The notes under the pieces were generated by a model, which saw nothing but the letters and a program-made list of their open reading frames with translations, did no database searches and was not told where the DNA came from. From a virus, in the IMG/VR virus record IMGVR_UViG_3300042893_000168, positions 1 through 31,931 of that record: a stretch of DNA of 31,931 nt, one strand, 5' to 3'. The first letter of the stretch is position 1; every line of letters starts with the position of its first letter. The translations under genes and the position numbers were made by a program. Below are positions 1 through 8,080 of the stretch, piece by piece.

Positions 1-178
1 TGCAACAAATAAAACCTTTAACTGGGTAGATGCAACAGATGCTTGGACATCTTCTGAACACATGGATCTTGCAGCAGGCAAGTCTTATAAAATTAACAAT
101 ACAGCAATATCAGCAGCCTTACCAGCCCTTACATGGGGAGAAGTTAAAAATGGTAAGTCTGGACTTGTAATTAGTTAA
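1..178 (+). CDS. 3' end of an unidentified gene, possibly tail fibre or other virion protein (partial)
   Basis: The reading frame is open from the first bases of the window (codons start at base 2) and ends at TAA 176-178, giving about 58 C-terminal residues; the start lies upstream. The visible part has a segment reading AGKSYKINNT followed by an LTWGEVKNGKSG stretch, polar and Gly/Ser/Thr/Asn-rich, as in beta-rich fibre or collar proteins. Its place at the edge of the structural module fits that, but no family motif is certain. The reading frame is well supported; the role is a guess. Confidence 0.55.
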   Translation, partial: ATNKTFNWVDATDAWTSSEHMDLAAGKSYKINNTAISAALPALTWGEVKNGKSGLVIS

Positions 179-330
179 TTACTTTCTAAAATCAAAAGTA
201 CTAAACCTTTACTTTATACTTAATGTTTTAAATTAAGCGTAAAAAAATAATATAATGATGTGATATACTTAGACTACTTTACAATATGTAAAGTTCTATT
301 ATTATTTTTAGTGAGAGGTTTACAAATTCA
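179..330. other. AT-rich intergenic leader before the ribonucleotide reductase
   Basis: These 152 bases hold no gene. They contain a weak inverted repeat (CTTAAT at 219-224 with ATTAAG at 232-237) without a clear T-tract, so a terminator is not convincing. A bare TATAAT lies at 251-256 and a better extended -10 at 261-269. The segment is the longest gap in the first 10 kb and probably separates two transcription units. Confidence 0.5.
261..269 (+). promoter_or_regulatory. Extended -10 promoter (TGATATACT) for the reductase gene
   Basis: TGATATACT matches the extended -10 pattern TGnTATAnT that recurs before many genes here. Predicted transcription start is near 276, giving a leader of about 55 bases. 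No good -35 box is visible. A second TATAAT lies 10 bases upstream. Confidence 0.5.
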
Positions 331-2358
331 ATGTCAGATATCTTTTCTTTTCGTTTGTTAGATGATTTTATTGCAAAATACAAGGAGACTGAGCCTCCGT
401 TTGGGTTTACAGACGCAGGCAATAACTCTTTAGGAGAAATCACTTTCATTCGTACCTATTCTAGAATCAAGGAAGACGGAACAAAGGAAAGATGGCATGA
501 GGTTTGTAAGCGTGTAATTGAGGGTATGTACTCAGTTCAAAAAAACCATGCTAAGGAAAACAGACTTCCATGGAATGATAACAAGGCTCAGAAGTCTGCA
601 CAAGAAGCCTATGAGCGCATGTTTAATCTTAAGTGGACTCCACCAGGTCGCGGTATGTGGACATTTGGTACACACATGACTATGGAAAAGAAGAACTCTG
701 CAGCATTGCAAAACTGTGCAATGGTTTCTACTCGTGACATTGATCGTAACGATCCTGGTGCATTATTTGCATGGGTTATGGATGCATTAATGCTGGGTAT
801 TGGAGTTGGATTTGATACCGTCGGTGCTGACAAAGAGTATCCAATTTATGCACCAACAGAGCCAGTCTCTACCTATCAAATTCCAGACACCCGTGAAGGA
901 TGGGTTGAATCTGTTAGATTCTTGTTAAATTCCTTTTTAAGGCCAAATCAGAATATTCAGGAGTTTGGCTACTCATTGATCCGTCCTTTAGGTGCCCCTA
1001 TTAAGGGCTTTGGAGGGGTTGCAAGCGGTCCACAGCCACTGATTGACCTCCATACACGTATTCGTAAAGTTATTGGCGGTAGAGCAGGAGAGAAGTTAGA
1101 TTCTCGTGCAATTACAGATGTTGTAAATCTTATTGGTACATGTGTTGTTTCTGGAAATGTACGTCGTTCTGCTACCCTTGCTTTAGGTGCACCAGGAGAT
1201 CAAGATTTTATTAATCTAAAAAATGCAGAAGCATTTCCTGAAAGAAACTCATTTGATCCAGAAAATCCAGGTTGGGCATGGATGTCTAATAATTCTATTT
1301 CTGCAAACGTAGGAATGGATTATGAAAAATATGTAGATTTAATTGTTGACAATGGAGAGCCAGGTTTTATTTGGCTTGATGTTGCCAGAAATTATGGTCG
1401 ACTAAAAGATCCAGCAGACGGAAAAGACTTCCGTGTAATGGGCTTCAATCCTTGTGCGGAGCAGCCATTGGAATCATACGAACTTTGTACACTTGTAGAA
1501 GTGCACTTGAATCGTCATGAAACTAAGGAAGACTTCCTCAAGACATTGAAGTTTGCATATCTTTATGGAAAGACTGTAACTCTACTTCCAACACATTGGC
1601 AGCAAACAAACGGTATCATGCAACGTAATCGTCGTATTGGAACATCTCTAACAGGTATTGCATCTTTTGCAGATGAAAGAGGACTTCCAATAACTCGTGA
1701 GTGGATGGACGAAGGCTATGAAAAGATTCGTCACTATGACCACAAGTATTCAGAGTGGCTATGTGTACGTGAATCAATTCGTGTAACAACAGTAAAGCCA
1801 TCAGGCTCCGTGTCAATTCTTTCTGGTGCAACACCTGGAGTTCACTGGGGACCAGGAGGAGAATACTTCCTACGTGCTATTCGTTTTGGTGAAACAGATC
1901 CAATGCTTCATTTATTTAAAGCAGCGGGGTACAAGATTGAAAAAGACCTTGTATCAGCAAATACTCAAGTAGTATATTTCCCAGTACATTCAGGACATCC
2001 ACGTTCTGAAAAGGATGTAACATTGTTTGAAAAGATTGCTCTTGCTGCAACTGCTCAAAAGTATTGGTCAGATAATGGTGTTTCTGTTACCCTTTCATTT
2101 GATAAAGAAACAGAGGCAAAGCATGTTGCCCCAGCACTTCATATGTATGAGGGGCAACTCAAGGCGGTATCATTTTTACCAATGGGAAATCACACCTATC
2201 CTCAACAACCATATACTCAAATTACAAAAGACGAGTATGAGGCACATCTTGGTCAAATCAAGAAGATTAATTGGGATGCAATTTATGATGGTGTTGACAA
2301 CCTTGAGGCTATGGGCGAGGCATATTGCACCACAGATGTGTGCGAAATAAAACTCTAA
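331..2358 (+). CDS. nrdJ: Adenosylcobalamin-dependent (class II) ribonucleoside-triphosphate reductase
   Basis: Reduces ribonucleoside triphosphates to deoxyribonucleotides with coenzyme B12 as radical source, feeding phage DNA synthesis in the host cytoplasm. The 675 residues carry the monomeric RTPR pattern: Cys129 in an LQNC motif and Cys386 (ELC) as the likely reducing pair; NPCAEQ at 373-378 with Cys375 as the thiyl-radical cysteine and Glu377; a TTVKPSGSVS loop followed by GATPGVHWGPGG; and a C-terminal Cys666-x4-Cys671 pair in CTTDVCEIKL, spaced like the Cys731/Cys736 pair of the Lactobacillus enzyme that re-reduces the active site. It is somewhat shorter than that about 739-residue enzyme, but all key residues are present. 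The start is ATG 331 with a weak GAGAGG about 12 bases upstream. It lies between virion genes, which is unusual for a metabolic gene. Confidence 0.95.
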   Translation: MSDIFSFRLLDDFIAKYKETEPPFGFTDAGNNSLGEITFIRTYSRIKEDGTKERWHEVCKRVIEGMYSVQKNHAKENRLPWNDNKAQKSAQEAYERMFNLKWTPPGRGMWTFGTHMTMEKKNSAALQNCAMVSTRDIDRNDPGALFAWVMDALMLGIGVGFDTVGADKEYPIYAPTEPVSTYQIPDTREGWVESVRFLLNSFLRPNQNIQEFGYSLIRPLGAPIKGFGGVASGPQPLIDLHTRIRKVIGGRAGEKLDSRAITDVVNLIGTCVVSGNVRRSATLALGAPGDQDFINLKNAEAFPERNSFDPENPGWAWMSNNSISANVGMDYEKYVDLIVDNGEPGFIWLDVARNYGRLKDPADGKDFRVMGFNPCAEQPLESYELCTLVEVHLNRHETKEDFLKTLKFAYLYGKTVTLLPTHWQQTNGIMQRNRRIGTSLTGIASFADERGLPITREWMDEGYEKIRHYDHKYSEWLCVRESIRVTTVKPSGSVSILSGATPGVHWGPGGEYFLRAIRFGETDPMLHLFKAAGYKIEKDLVSANTQVVYFPVHSGHPRSEKDVTLFEKIALAATAQKYWSDNGVSVTLSFDKETEAKHVAPALHMYEGQLKAVSFLPMGNHTYPQQPYTQITKDEYEAHLGQIKKINWDAIYDGVDNLEAMGEAYCTTDVCEIKL

Positions 2359-2360
2359 AA

Positions 2361-2369
2361 TGCTATAAT
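2361..2369 (+). promoter_or_regulatory. Extended -10 promoter (TGCTATAAT)
   Basis: TGCTATAAT begins two bases after the reductase stop codon. Predicted start of transcription is near 2376, directly before the AAGGAG ribosome site at 2377-2382, so the leader of the next gene would be about 11 bases. The -35 region shows no good match. Confidence 0.55.
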
Positions 2370-2386
2370 AAAGGCTAAGGAGTAAC

Positions 2387-5300
2387 ATGTCCCAGCCGTC
2401 TAATTTATATGCAGAAAAGATTTATTCTGAGCACCCAACCATTCTTTGGGCTTTGGACGATTCTGCTGACTATATTACTTTAATCACAGAACAACAAAGA
2501 AATATATCTTCTGGATGGACTGTAACCAATGCATCTGTAACATCTGCTGCTGGAGTTACTGGAGAGCCATTTCCAGATAGTTATACAACTTTTGTTCAGG
2601 GAGATGTCCCATCTGGTGCAACAGAAACAGTTACCTTAATAAGTCCAGACTTAGTTAATTTTCAAGATTTAAACACAAACCTTGGATCTTTTTCTATCGG
2701 CTCATACTTTTATTCTGATAGTGCTTATTTGCAATCTGTTCAAATAGGATTTAGATATATTGATACAACCACTTCTTTGCCTGTAGAAGAGTTTGATACT
2801 TTTATAACTTCCGTTTTTAATGCTTGGAGTTTTGTATCTGGAACATTTGACATAGTAGATGAAAACACAGACTTTGAAGTTCTTATAAAACTAAACTATG
2901 CAGAAGGCGGAAGTGCTGGAGATTATAATTTTTATATTAATGGAGTTACAGCAGGACAGTGGTCAGAAGAATTTAATACTACATCTCTTGGAGTAACGCC
3001 AGTTTCTTTTCCTTCTAATATTGCTTTGGATGCAGGTCAAGCAGTAGTTGCAGATCCATATGGTCTTGCAGGAGAAGTTGGATACTATCTTGTAGATAAC
3101 AATGCTTTGATTGCAAGAAACAGCGGTGTGCCAATGGTATTTGGCGCAAGCAACATAACAAGAATGACACCAAACTCAAACAACAAGCCATCCTTAGTTG
3201 TTCCTGGAAGAGGATTCTTAAACAAGTCTGGTCAGTATAAAGAATACACAGTTGAGTTTTGGACAAGAATTAATTCAAATGCTTATGAACCAAAAAAAAT
3301 ATTTGGTCCTATATCTTCAACAGATGGACTTTACGTTGAATCAGGATTTTTAACTCTTGTTATAGGAACAGAATTTGCCTCACACTTTGTTGGTGAGTGG
3401 TTTAGACCAATGCTTATTCATGTTAGAATAATTAGAAATAGTGCAACGGTATTACTAAATGGAGAAGAAGTAATCAATCTTCCTATTAACACAGATACAC
3501 TAAATCTTCCAGATATTCTTAACGAAGATGGTGACAGCCAAGACTGGCTTGGCTTTTATGCTTACACAGATGTAACTCCAGTTGAGATAGACTGTGTTGC
3601 TATTTACCCATACTCTGTTGCAATAAATGTTGCAAAACGCAGGTGGGTTTATGGGCAAGGAGTTCTTTCCCCAGAAGGAATTAACTCAGCATATGGTGGA
3701 ACATCAGCATTCATTGACTATGCCTTTGCAGACTATACTGCAAACTACAACTACCCTGATTTTGCAAACTGGGAACAAGGAACCTTTGATAACCTGACAA
3801 CAACATCAAATACACTTGGTACGCCTCAGTATTCTTTACCAGACATTAGCCTTGGATCAAAATCACTTACACAACTTTATGCAGATAACAGAGATATTCA
3901 GGATCCAGAAGAATATAATTTTATTACCTTTAGACCAGACAACTCTTGGGATGCAGACCAATGCTATTTTAATTTTCCCAACTTTAACATTCTAAGTGAT
4001 TCTATTTATACTATTTATGGAGTATTTAGTTCATCAGATTTAGCAACAGAAGAAACACTAATTAAAATTTACAATCCTCAAAATGGCAATTATTTTAGTA
4101 TTCGTAAAGACCTAGACGAGATTCATTACTACCTATATTTCAATGGCACAGAAGAAGAAATTTATACATCTAATACAATTATAGAAGATGGACTGTTTGC
4201 AGCAGGAATACAGATTAATACCTTGTCGGAGTATTTTGGCGGTAATGTTTCAACATTCTTTGGCAATCAAAACGGACTAAAAATATATGTTGGAGGAGAA
4301 GCAGATCCTGCATACCAGTTTACTGGAAAGATTTATACATTTGGAATATCAACTGCCTACAATTCATCAGACATCTCCGAGCACTTTGAAGAAAATGGCA
4401 CAGCCATAGTTGATGATCTAAACGTTACTGGACTTCCAGAACCAGAAAATGCTATTGCTCTCATCGATCACACCGCAAGTTATACATTGCTTCCCACACA
4501 AGCATACGGATCATACTTCTTGGACATTGGAGTTTCAGGCTATTGGGAAGATTACTTACCACTTTCATATTTTGCACAGTTTGTAACAAATGATGTTGGT
4601 AATAGATATTATGATTTAGATTTCTTGCAGTTCAATATTGGATACCCTTCACCTACTAAGTTGGCAGAATTTGAAACAACTAGTTCTTGGACATATCAGG
4701 AACTAAAAGAACAATTCGCTCATCCAGTTCAAAGAACATATTTACAGTTAGATAACAATCTATTTACTGGCTGGAATGACTATTCTGACATGGCACAAAG
4801 AGCAGAAAAGTATTATGAGTATGATACAACTGATGCTTCCATTAGAAGTTACATAACATTTCAGTACATAGCAGCAGGAGCAAATGCACCAAGATCTGAC
4901 TTCTCAACAATACTGCCAGCAAAAGAAGGTGGCATAATTGATATGGATAACTATCCAGACTGGCTTGCAACAAAGTTTGAAGTAGTTGATAACACTTTAA
5001 TTTATCCAACTAAGACTGTTGACTTTAATGAATTAGCCTTGGTATACCATCTTGATTTTAATATTCGGGGTATTCTTAAAAAGCCTATTGCATTAAGAAG
5101 ACTAGAACTTGCATCACAAGCATTTAACGATAACTCCTTTAATCCAGTTGGAACAAGATTTGGTATTGACATGTTCCCATTTACAAGATCTGGACTATAT
5201 TTTGACTATAAGGCTAAAAATCCGTTCAGCATTTATAAGGGAAGTACTCCATACCTTTATTTAAATAGAACATCTGGAGTAGAGGTACGTGGTGATTTTG

Positions 5301-6004
5301 ATCCACTAACAAGTCGTGGTATGTCTATGCCAATCAATCAAAATATTGCAGATAACTATCGTGTAAGTGCTGCTCAGGTATGGATGAGATATGACCAAGA
5401 TGCTTTTCCAATTACCCCAACAGAAATATTTGAAATCAAGTACAAGGCAGATACAATTAAGTTCTATATGGTTGCAGATAATCCAGAAGGAACAAGAGCA
5501 AGAATATATGCAACTAGCCTAGCAACAAACGCACCATTTAACGGTATTTCTTATTTCATGAATGGCGGAATTGTAAGAGAGCCAGTCTTGACAATCAAAG
5601 AATGGGGAGTTCTTGGTATTGCCTTTGCTAGTGCTCTTAACTTTGATTTATTTATTGGAGCAATTAATTTAACAGGCCCTCTGGTATTTAATAACATTGC
5701 CTACTACCAGGCCAACAACTTGCAGCAGGTTCAGAGCAGCCTTTTAAGGCCTTGGCTTAAGGTTCAGACAGACGGTGTAACAAACTTTGAATGGGAATAT
5801 TGGCTAAATAATTTTGTTTGGGAAGGTGTTTTGGTTATTTCTGCTTCAGATCTTTATGGAGTTCTACCTTCTGACGTATATAAGACTTATATTGGAACTA
5901 ATAAGATTATTATTGATGATTTAGAGGGCATGGTGTTCGATGCAGAGAAACTTAAGGTCTATAATGACACAACATGGACCATTAGGTTGGGCACACCTGT
6001 TTAA
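2387..6004 (+). CDS. Giant virion-associated protein with LamG/concanavalin-like regions
   Basis: A 1205-residue beta-rich protein, probably exposed on the virion and able to bind sugars or the cell surface. Residues about 225-410 look like a LamG (concanavalin-type lectin) fold: a Val-Glu-Phe-Trp-Thr-Arg strand near residue 289, a 'GLYVESGFLTLVIG' type strand pair, and a closing WLGFYAYTD/VEIDCVAIYPY strand. Residues about 520-680 look like a second, weaker copy with its own closing strand. The N-terminus (NLYAEKIYSEHP, then LWALDD) resembles the entry to such a domain. No signal peptide or membrane segment is seen. AAGGAG at 2377-2382 supports ATG 2387. It sits upstream of the portal, away from the other tail-tip genes, so it could be a fibre, a head fibre or a baseplate adhesin; its exact position in the particle is unknown. 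Confidence 0.7.
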   Translation: MSQPSNLYAEKIYSEHPTILWALDDSADYITLITEQQRNISSGWTVTNASVTSAAGVTGEPFPDSYTTFVQGDVPSGATETVTLISPDLVNFQDLNTNLGSFSIGSYFYSDSAYLQSVQIGFRYIDTTTSLPVEEFDTFITSVFNAWSFVSGTFDIVDENTDFEVLIKLNYAEGGSAGDYNFYINGVTAGQWSEEFNTTSLGVTPVSFPSNIALDAGQAVVADPYGLAGEVGYYLVDNNALIARNSGVPMVFGASNITRMTPNSNNKPSLVVPGRGFLNKSGQYKEYTVEFWTRINSNAYEPKKIFGPISSTDGLYVESGFLTLVIGTEFASHFVGEWFRPMLIHVRIIRNSATVLLNGEEVINLPINTDTLNLPDILNEDGDSQDWLGFYAYTDVTPVEIDCVAIYPYSVAINVAKRRWVYGQGVLSPEGINSAYGGTSAFIDYAFADYTANYNYPDFANWEQGTFDNLTTTSNTLGTPQYSLPDISLGSKSLTQLYADNRDIQDPEEYNFITFRPDNSWDADQCYFNFPNFNILSDSIYTIYGVFSSSDLATEETLIKIYNPQNGNYFSIRKDLDEIHYYLYFNGTEEEIYTSNTIIEDGLFAAGIQINTLSEYFGGNVSTFFGNQNGLKIYVGGEADPAYQFTGKIYTFGISTAYNSSDISEHFEENGTAIVDDLNVTGLPEPENAIALIDHTASYTLLPTQAYGSYFLDIGVSGYWEDYLPLSYFAQFVTNDVGNRYYDLDFLQFNIGYPSPTKLAEFETTSSWTYQELKEQFAHPVQRTYLQLDNNLFTGWNDYSDMAQRAEKYYEYDTTDASIRSYITFQYIAAGANAPRSDFSTILPAKEGGIIDMDNYPDWLATKFEVVDNTLIYPTKTVDFNELALVYHLDFNIRGILKKPIALRRLELASQAFNDNSFNPVGTRFGIDMFPFTRSGLYFDYKAKNPFSIYKGSTPYLYLNRTSGVEVRGDFDPLTSRGMSMPINQNIADNYRVSAAQVWMRYDQDAFPITPTEIFEIKYKADTIKFYMVADNPEGTRARIYATSLATNAPFNGISYFMNGGIVREPVLTIKEWGVLGIAFASALNFDLFIGAINLTGPLVFNNIAYYQANNLQQVQSSLLRPWLKVQTDGVTNFEWEYWLNNFVWEGVLVISASDLYGVLPSDVYKTYIGTNKIIIDDLEGMVFDAEKLKVYNDTTWTIRLGTPV

Positions 6005-6006
6005 TC

Positions 6007-6015
6007 TGGTATACT
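6007..6015 (+). promoter_or_regulatory. Extended -10 promoter (TGGTATACT) giving a leaderless message
   Basis: TGGTATACT starts just after the previous stop codon, with TTGGGC at 5987-5992 as a partial -35 box at 17-base spacing. The expected transcription start is about 6022 and the ATG is at 6023, with no ribosome-binding sequence between, so the message would be leaderless. Confidence 0.55.
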
Positions 6016-6022
6016 TTAGTAT

Positions 6023-6418
6023 ATGAATCCATTAATTAGTCCAAAAACTGGTAAGCCTATTGTAGGAAATGTACGTCGTCAGGTCATTGAAAAGAAATAT
6101 AACTGGGGTTTGTATGTTTACAAGAAGTCAAACGGCAAGTGGTTTACAGACGAAGATGGCAATGTCTTAAACATTGAGTCAACTCGTGGAGATATTGCAC
6201 AAATTGCCAAACTAAAGGATGCTGCAAAGTATTATGGCGATGAGGGTGATGGCGAAGCAGTCTTTGTTCCTGGCTTAACAAGGGTCAGCGAAGAAGAATA
6301 TTCAGAGCAACTTGATAGAATGAAGCAGGGATTAATTCCTTCACTAAACGATTTAGGTGCATGGAAAGCCGCACAGGACACACTTAATAAACACGGAAGA
6401 GATGCGTACGAATCATGA
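6023..6418 (+). CDS. Small hypothetical protein directly upstream of the portal
   Basis: A 131-residue soluble, charged protein that I cannot assign to a family. It begins with NPLISPKTGKPIVGNVRRQ, has a short beta-like stretch (NWGLYVYKKSNGKWF) and then a helical acidic C-terminal half. Its stop codon TGA overlaps the portal ATG (ATGA), so the two are probably translationally coupled and work in the same step, perhaps head assembly or portal function; that is inference from position only. The start lacks a Shine-Dalgarno sequence but lies at the predicted transcription start. Confidence 0.75.
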   Translation: MNPLISPKTGKPIVGNVRRQVIEKKYNWGLYVYKKSNGKWFTDEDGNVLNIESTRGDIAQIAKLKDAAKYYGDEGDGEAVFVPGLTRVSEEEYSEQLDRMKQGLIPSLNDLGAWKAAQDTLNKHGRDAYES

Positions 6419-8040
6419 GCGAAGATTACGATTACATTCAAGCAAGTCTTAGAACTCAAGAAGAATCTGAGAATATATTTAAGTCACAAGATCCATTCGG
6501 CAAAGATTGGACTGTTCTAAAAGACTATGTTGGAATTGATCAAAACTTTAAGCGCAGAACAACAAGAAATGTTTCAAAGGTAACATACGCATATAACACA
6601 GTAGAGCCATCCAATCAATACCTAAACTCTGCAAATGCAGTCCCATCTGGAGAGGGTGCAGAATCAAAGCAGATTAATCCTGGAACGGTATACCGTAATG
6701 GATATGGTCTATTTGATGTAATCACTCCTCCATACAACATGTATGAGTTGGCAAGTTATTACGATACATCTTTTGCTAACCATGCTGCCATTGACGCAAA
6801 GGTAGAAAATGTTGTTGGTCTTGGATACCACTTTGATATTACAGACAGAACAATGTTGCGTTTTCAAACAAGTGATGATCAGGCTGCAGTAGAACGTGCA
6901 AGACGCAGAATTGAAAGAATGAAATTGGAAATGCGTGAATGGACAGAATCATTAAATGATGATGATTCATTTACAACAACTATGGAAAAGGTATATACAG
7001 ATCTTCAGGCTACTGGTAATGGATTCTTAGAAGTAGGCAGAACAGTTACTGGTGAGATTGGGTATGTTGGACACATACCTTCAACAACGATTCGTGTTAG
7101 AAGACTTCGTGACGGCTTTGTGCAAATCATTGGCCAGAAGGTTGTGTATTTCCGCAACTTTGGTGCTACAAATGTAAACCCAATGACCACTGATACACGC
7201 CCAAATGAGATTATTCATATTAAAGAATATTCACCTTTGAACACTTATTATGGAATTCCAGACATTATTTCAGCGGTATCATCACTGATTGGTGACTCAC
7301 TTGCTGCTCAATATAATATTGACTATTTTCAAAACAAGGGAGCCCCACGCTATATTATTACAGTAAAGGGTGCAAAACTATCTGCAGATGCAGAAGACAA
7401 GATGTTTAGATTCTTGCAGACTGGACTAAAGGGGCAGAATCATAGAACTCTTTATATCCCACTTCCTGGAGATACAGACAACAACAAGGTTGAGTTTAAG
7501 ATGGAGCCTGTTGAGACTGCAATTCAAGAAGCATCTTTTGAAAAGTATCGTAAACAAAATCGTGATGATATTTTGGTTGCACACCAAGTTCCTATTTCAA
7601 AACTAGGCGGATCAGATTCTGCCGCTATCGCTGCTGCAATGTCACAGGATAGAACATTTAAGGAACAGGTTGCACGTCCAGCACAAGCACAACTTGAAAA
7701 AGTCATTAATAAGATTATTAAAGAAAAAACAGATATTCTTACTCTCAAGTTCAATGAACTAACTCTTACAGATGAAATTGCTAAATCTCAAATTATTGAG
7801 CGCTATGTAAAGACACAGGTTATTACTCCAGATGAGGCTCGTGAAATGATTGATATGCCACCAAGACCAGACGGTGACGGTGGAGAACCATTTTCAATGA
7901 CACCACGACAAGCAACAGACGCTAGAGCAAATCTTGCTGGCAATCGTCAGCGGGATGCAGAAAGAACAAACAATTCTTCAGATTCCCCAGCATCACTTGA
8001 AGGAAGAAATCCACAAGGCGAAGGAAGATCATCTCAATAG
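6415..8040 (+). CDS. Portal protein
   Basis: Forms the dodecameric ring at the unique capsid vertex through which DNA enters and leaves and onto which the neck is built. The 541 residues follow the common siphovirus portal pattern: an N-terminal PPYNMYELASYYD block and 'NHAAIDAKVENVVGLGY' near residues 120-145; a HIPSTTIRVRR strand; the conserved KEYSPLNTYYGIPDI block (about 270-285), which marks portals of the HK97-like superfamily; a helix with YNIDYFQNKGAPRYI; then 'VAHQVPISKLG' near residue 393 leading to the crown and wing helices. The C-terminus is a polar disordered tail. The ATG overlaps the previous stop codon; a weak GGAAGAG lies about 14 bases upstream. Confidence 0.9.
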   Translation: MSEDYDYIQASLRTQEESENIFKSQDPFGKDWTVLKDYVGIDQNFKRRTTRNVSKVTYAYNTVEPSNQYLNSANAVPSGEGAESKQINPGTVYRNGYGLFDVITPPYNMYELASYYDTSFANHAAIDAKVENVVGLGYHFDITDRTMLRFQTSDDQAAVERARRRIERMKLEMREWTESLNDDDSFTTTMEKVYTDLQATGNGFLEVGRTVTGEIGYVGHIPSTTIRVRRLRDGFVQIIGQKVVYFRNFGATNVNPMTTDTRPNEIIHIKEYSPLNTYYGIPDIISAVSSLIGDSLAAQYNIDYFQNKGAPRYIITVKGAKLSADAEDKMFRFLQTGLKGQNHRTLYIPLPGDTDNNKVEFKMEPVETAIQEASFEKYRKQNRDDILVAHQVPISKLGGSDSAAIAAAMSQDRTFKEQVARPAQAQLEKVINKIIKEKTDILTLKFNELTLTDEIAKSQIIERYVKTQVITPDEAREMIDMPPRPDGDGGEPFSMTPRQATDARANLAGNRQRDAERTNNSSDSPASLEGRNPQGEGRSSQ

Positions 8041-8062
8041 TTGAGAAAAGCCTAAAAAGGTT

Positions 8063-8071
8063 TGATATAAT
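8063..8071 (+). promoter_or_regulatory. Extended -10 promoter (TGATATAAT) giving a near-leaderless message
   Basis: TGATATAAT with TTGAGA at 8041-8046 as a possible -35 box (19-base spacing). Predicted transcription start about 8078, three bases before ATG 8081; there is no Shine-Dalgarno sequence before that ATG. Confidence 0.6.
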
Positions 8072-8080
8072 AATACTGCC

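Noticed and set aside
218-240. Inverted repeat CTTAAT/ATTAAG after the first gene as a terminator
   Set aside because: Only six AT-rich pairs and no T-tract follow, so it would be very weak.
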